Part shown: positions 63,519 through 64,000 of the stretch, in pieces
How positions within the stretch are numbered: position 1 is the first letter of the stretch
Layout of the letters: each line of letters opens with the position of its first letter
NCBI GenBank assembly: GCA_016946835.1
Contig: JACVTC010000139.1
Location: 412,501 to 476,500, forward strand
Reading direction: 5' to 3'
Length of the DNA: 64,000 nt
DNA from: Neocallimastix lanati (nom. inval.)
Lineage: Eukaryota > Neocallimastigomycota > Neocallimastigomycetes > Neocallimastigales > Neocallimastigaceae
Notes under the pieces: generated by a model
Told to the model about the DNA's origin: nothing
The model's database searches: none
The model's input: only the letters and a program-made list of their open reading frames with translations
Program-made: the position numbers and the translations under genes

Positions 63519-64000
63519 GTAACGAGTGGGACACTCAAATAAGAGAAAACAATAGGCAGCACTGAATATTAATAATAAGTAAAAAAATTGTTTTGTTAGA
63601 AATTGTTTTATTTAAAGATAAATTTATTTAAAATATTTAATTATTAATTAATCAATTAATATTGTAATATATCAAATTACTTATTATTAATTAATCAATT
63701 AATAAAAGCACGAATTAAAAATATTTCTTTTGTGAAATTTACTCATATTTATACTTTTTACGGAAAAACAGTTTGTATGATTTTCAAAAATTTTAGAATC
63801 TTAGAAAAATCGTTTAAAACTGATTTTCTCGGTTAATTTAGAAACTAATGGAAGAAAGGATAAAATAAAATAAAAAATTCATTTTAATTATTAAGAATTT
63901 CTATGAAATTCTTAAAGAAAATACAGAAAGAATTAACTAGAACAATGAAAATAAAATATTCAAAAAGTAGGTTTAAGTGTGAATCGAACTCGAGTAGTTC
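63518..64000 (-). repeat. 5' LTR of element B, cut by the window edge
   Basis: 482 bp of the ~550-bp LTR. It is near identical to 50536-51085 and includes the start of the tRNA-like block at 63985-64000. Beyond it the remaining half of element D is predicted. Confidence 0.9.

Larger units (their letters stand above)
50536..64000 (-). mobile_element. Element B: Ty3/gypsy chromovirus inserted in D, split by element C
   Basis: 3' LTR 50536-51085, coding frame 51377-55561, leader 55562-55891 plus 62622-63517, and 5' LTR 63518 to beyond the window. The part 55892-62621 is element C. The frame is intact at 1394 codons, closely related to element A, but its integrase lacks a catalytic residue. The predicted target duplication is ATATG (50531-50535); the other copy lies outside the window. 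Confidence 0.9.

Overview
The window looks like nuclear DNA from an extremely AT-rich, intron-rich eukaryote. The best guess is an early-diverging flagellated fungus of the anaerobic gut-fungus type (Neocallimastigomycota). That guess rests on very low GC, long AAT/ATT and AAAT runs that become poly-Asn in proteins, short GT-AG introns, a PCM1-like centrosomal protein, a fungal-style DOT1 and chromodomain Ty3/gypsy elements. Dictyostelid-like genomes share some of these traits, so the assignment is an inference.

The left 25 kb is a gene region with six host genes. They are the N-terminal exons of NAA35/MAK10 (minus, running off the left edge); a coiled-coil gene with a PCM1-like C-terminal domain (2217-7203, plus); the tRNA-splicing endonuclease subunit SEN2 (8203-10237, plus, six exons); an unrecognised ~1160-residue Asn/Met-rich protein with a conserved-looking head and coiled coil (12086-15965, plus); a coiled-coil/WD40 protein (16709-19345, minus); and the histone H3K79 methyltransferase DOT1 (21465-24707, plus). 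NAA35/PCM1 and WD40/DOT1 are divergent pairs; the Asn-rich gene and the WD40 gene converge.

The right 39 kb is almost entirely nested LTR retrotransposons, named A-G here. G (Ty1/copia, plus, 25400-37490, target duplication TAATT) is split in its RT/RNase H region by A (Ty3/gypsy chromovirus, plus, 30259-36673, target duplication ATTAC). F (38735-41825, minus) is a decayed copia relic. E (Ty3/gypsy, minus, from 42363) is interrupted by D (minus), D by B (chromovirus, minus), and B by C (chromovirus, plus, target duplication TCTAG). This gives a four-deep nest that runs past the right edge.

The most notable signals are these. (1) A, B and C each appear to carry a Tf1-like self-primer: 11-12 nt located 35-54 nt after a TATAAATA box is exactly complementary to the primer-binding site at the 5' LTR border, and the pairing covaries between A and B. 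(2) G appears to be primed by the anticodon half of tRNA-Lys(CUU). (3) The LTRs of A and B begin with a tRNA-like segment holding A-box and B-box matches and a covarying hairpin. (4) The gypsy elements have complementary damage. A has a 113-codon in-frame deletion removing the first RT catalytic Asp. B is full length but has Asp-to-Val at the first integrase catalytic position. C has a nonsense codon plus Asp-to-Glu at the second integrase catalytic position.
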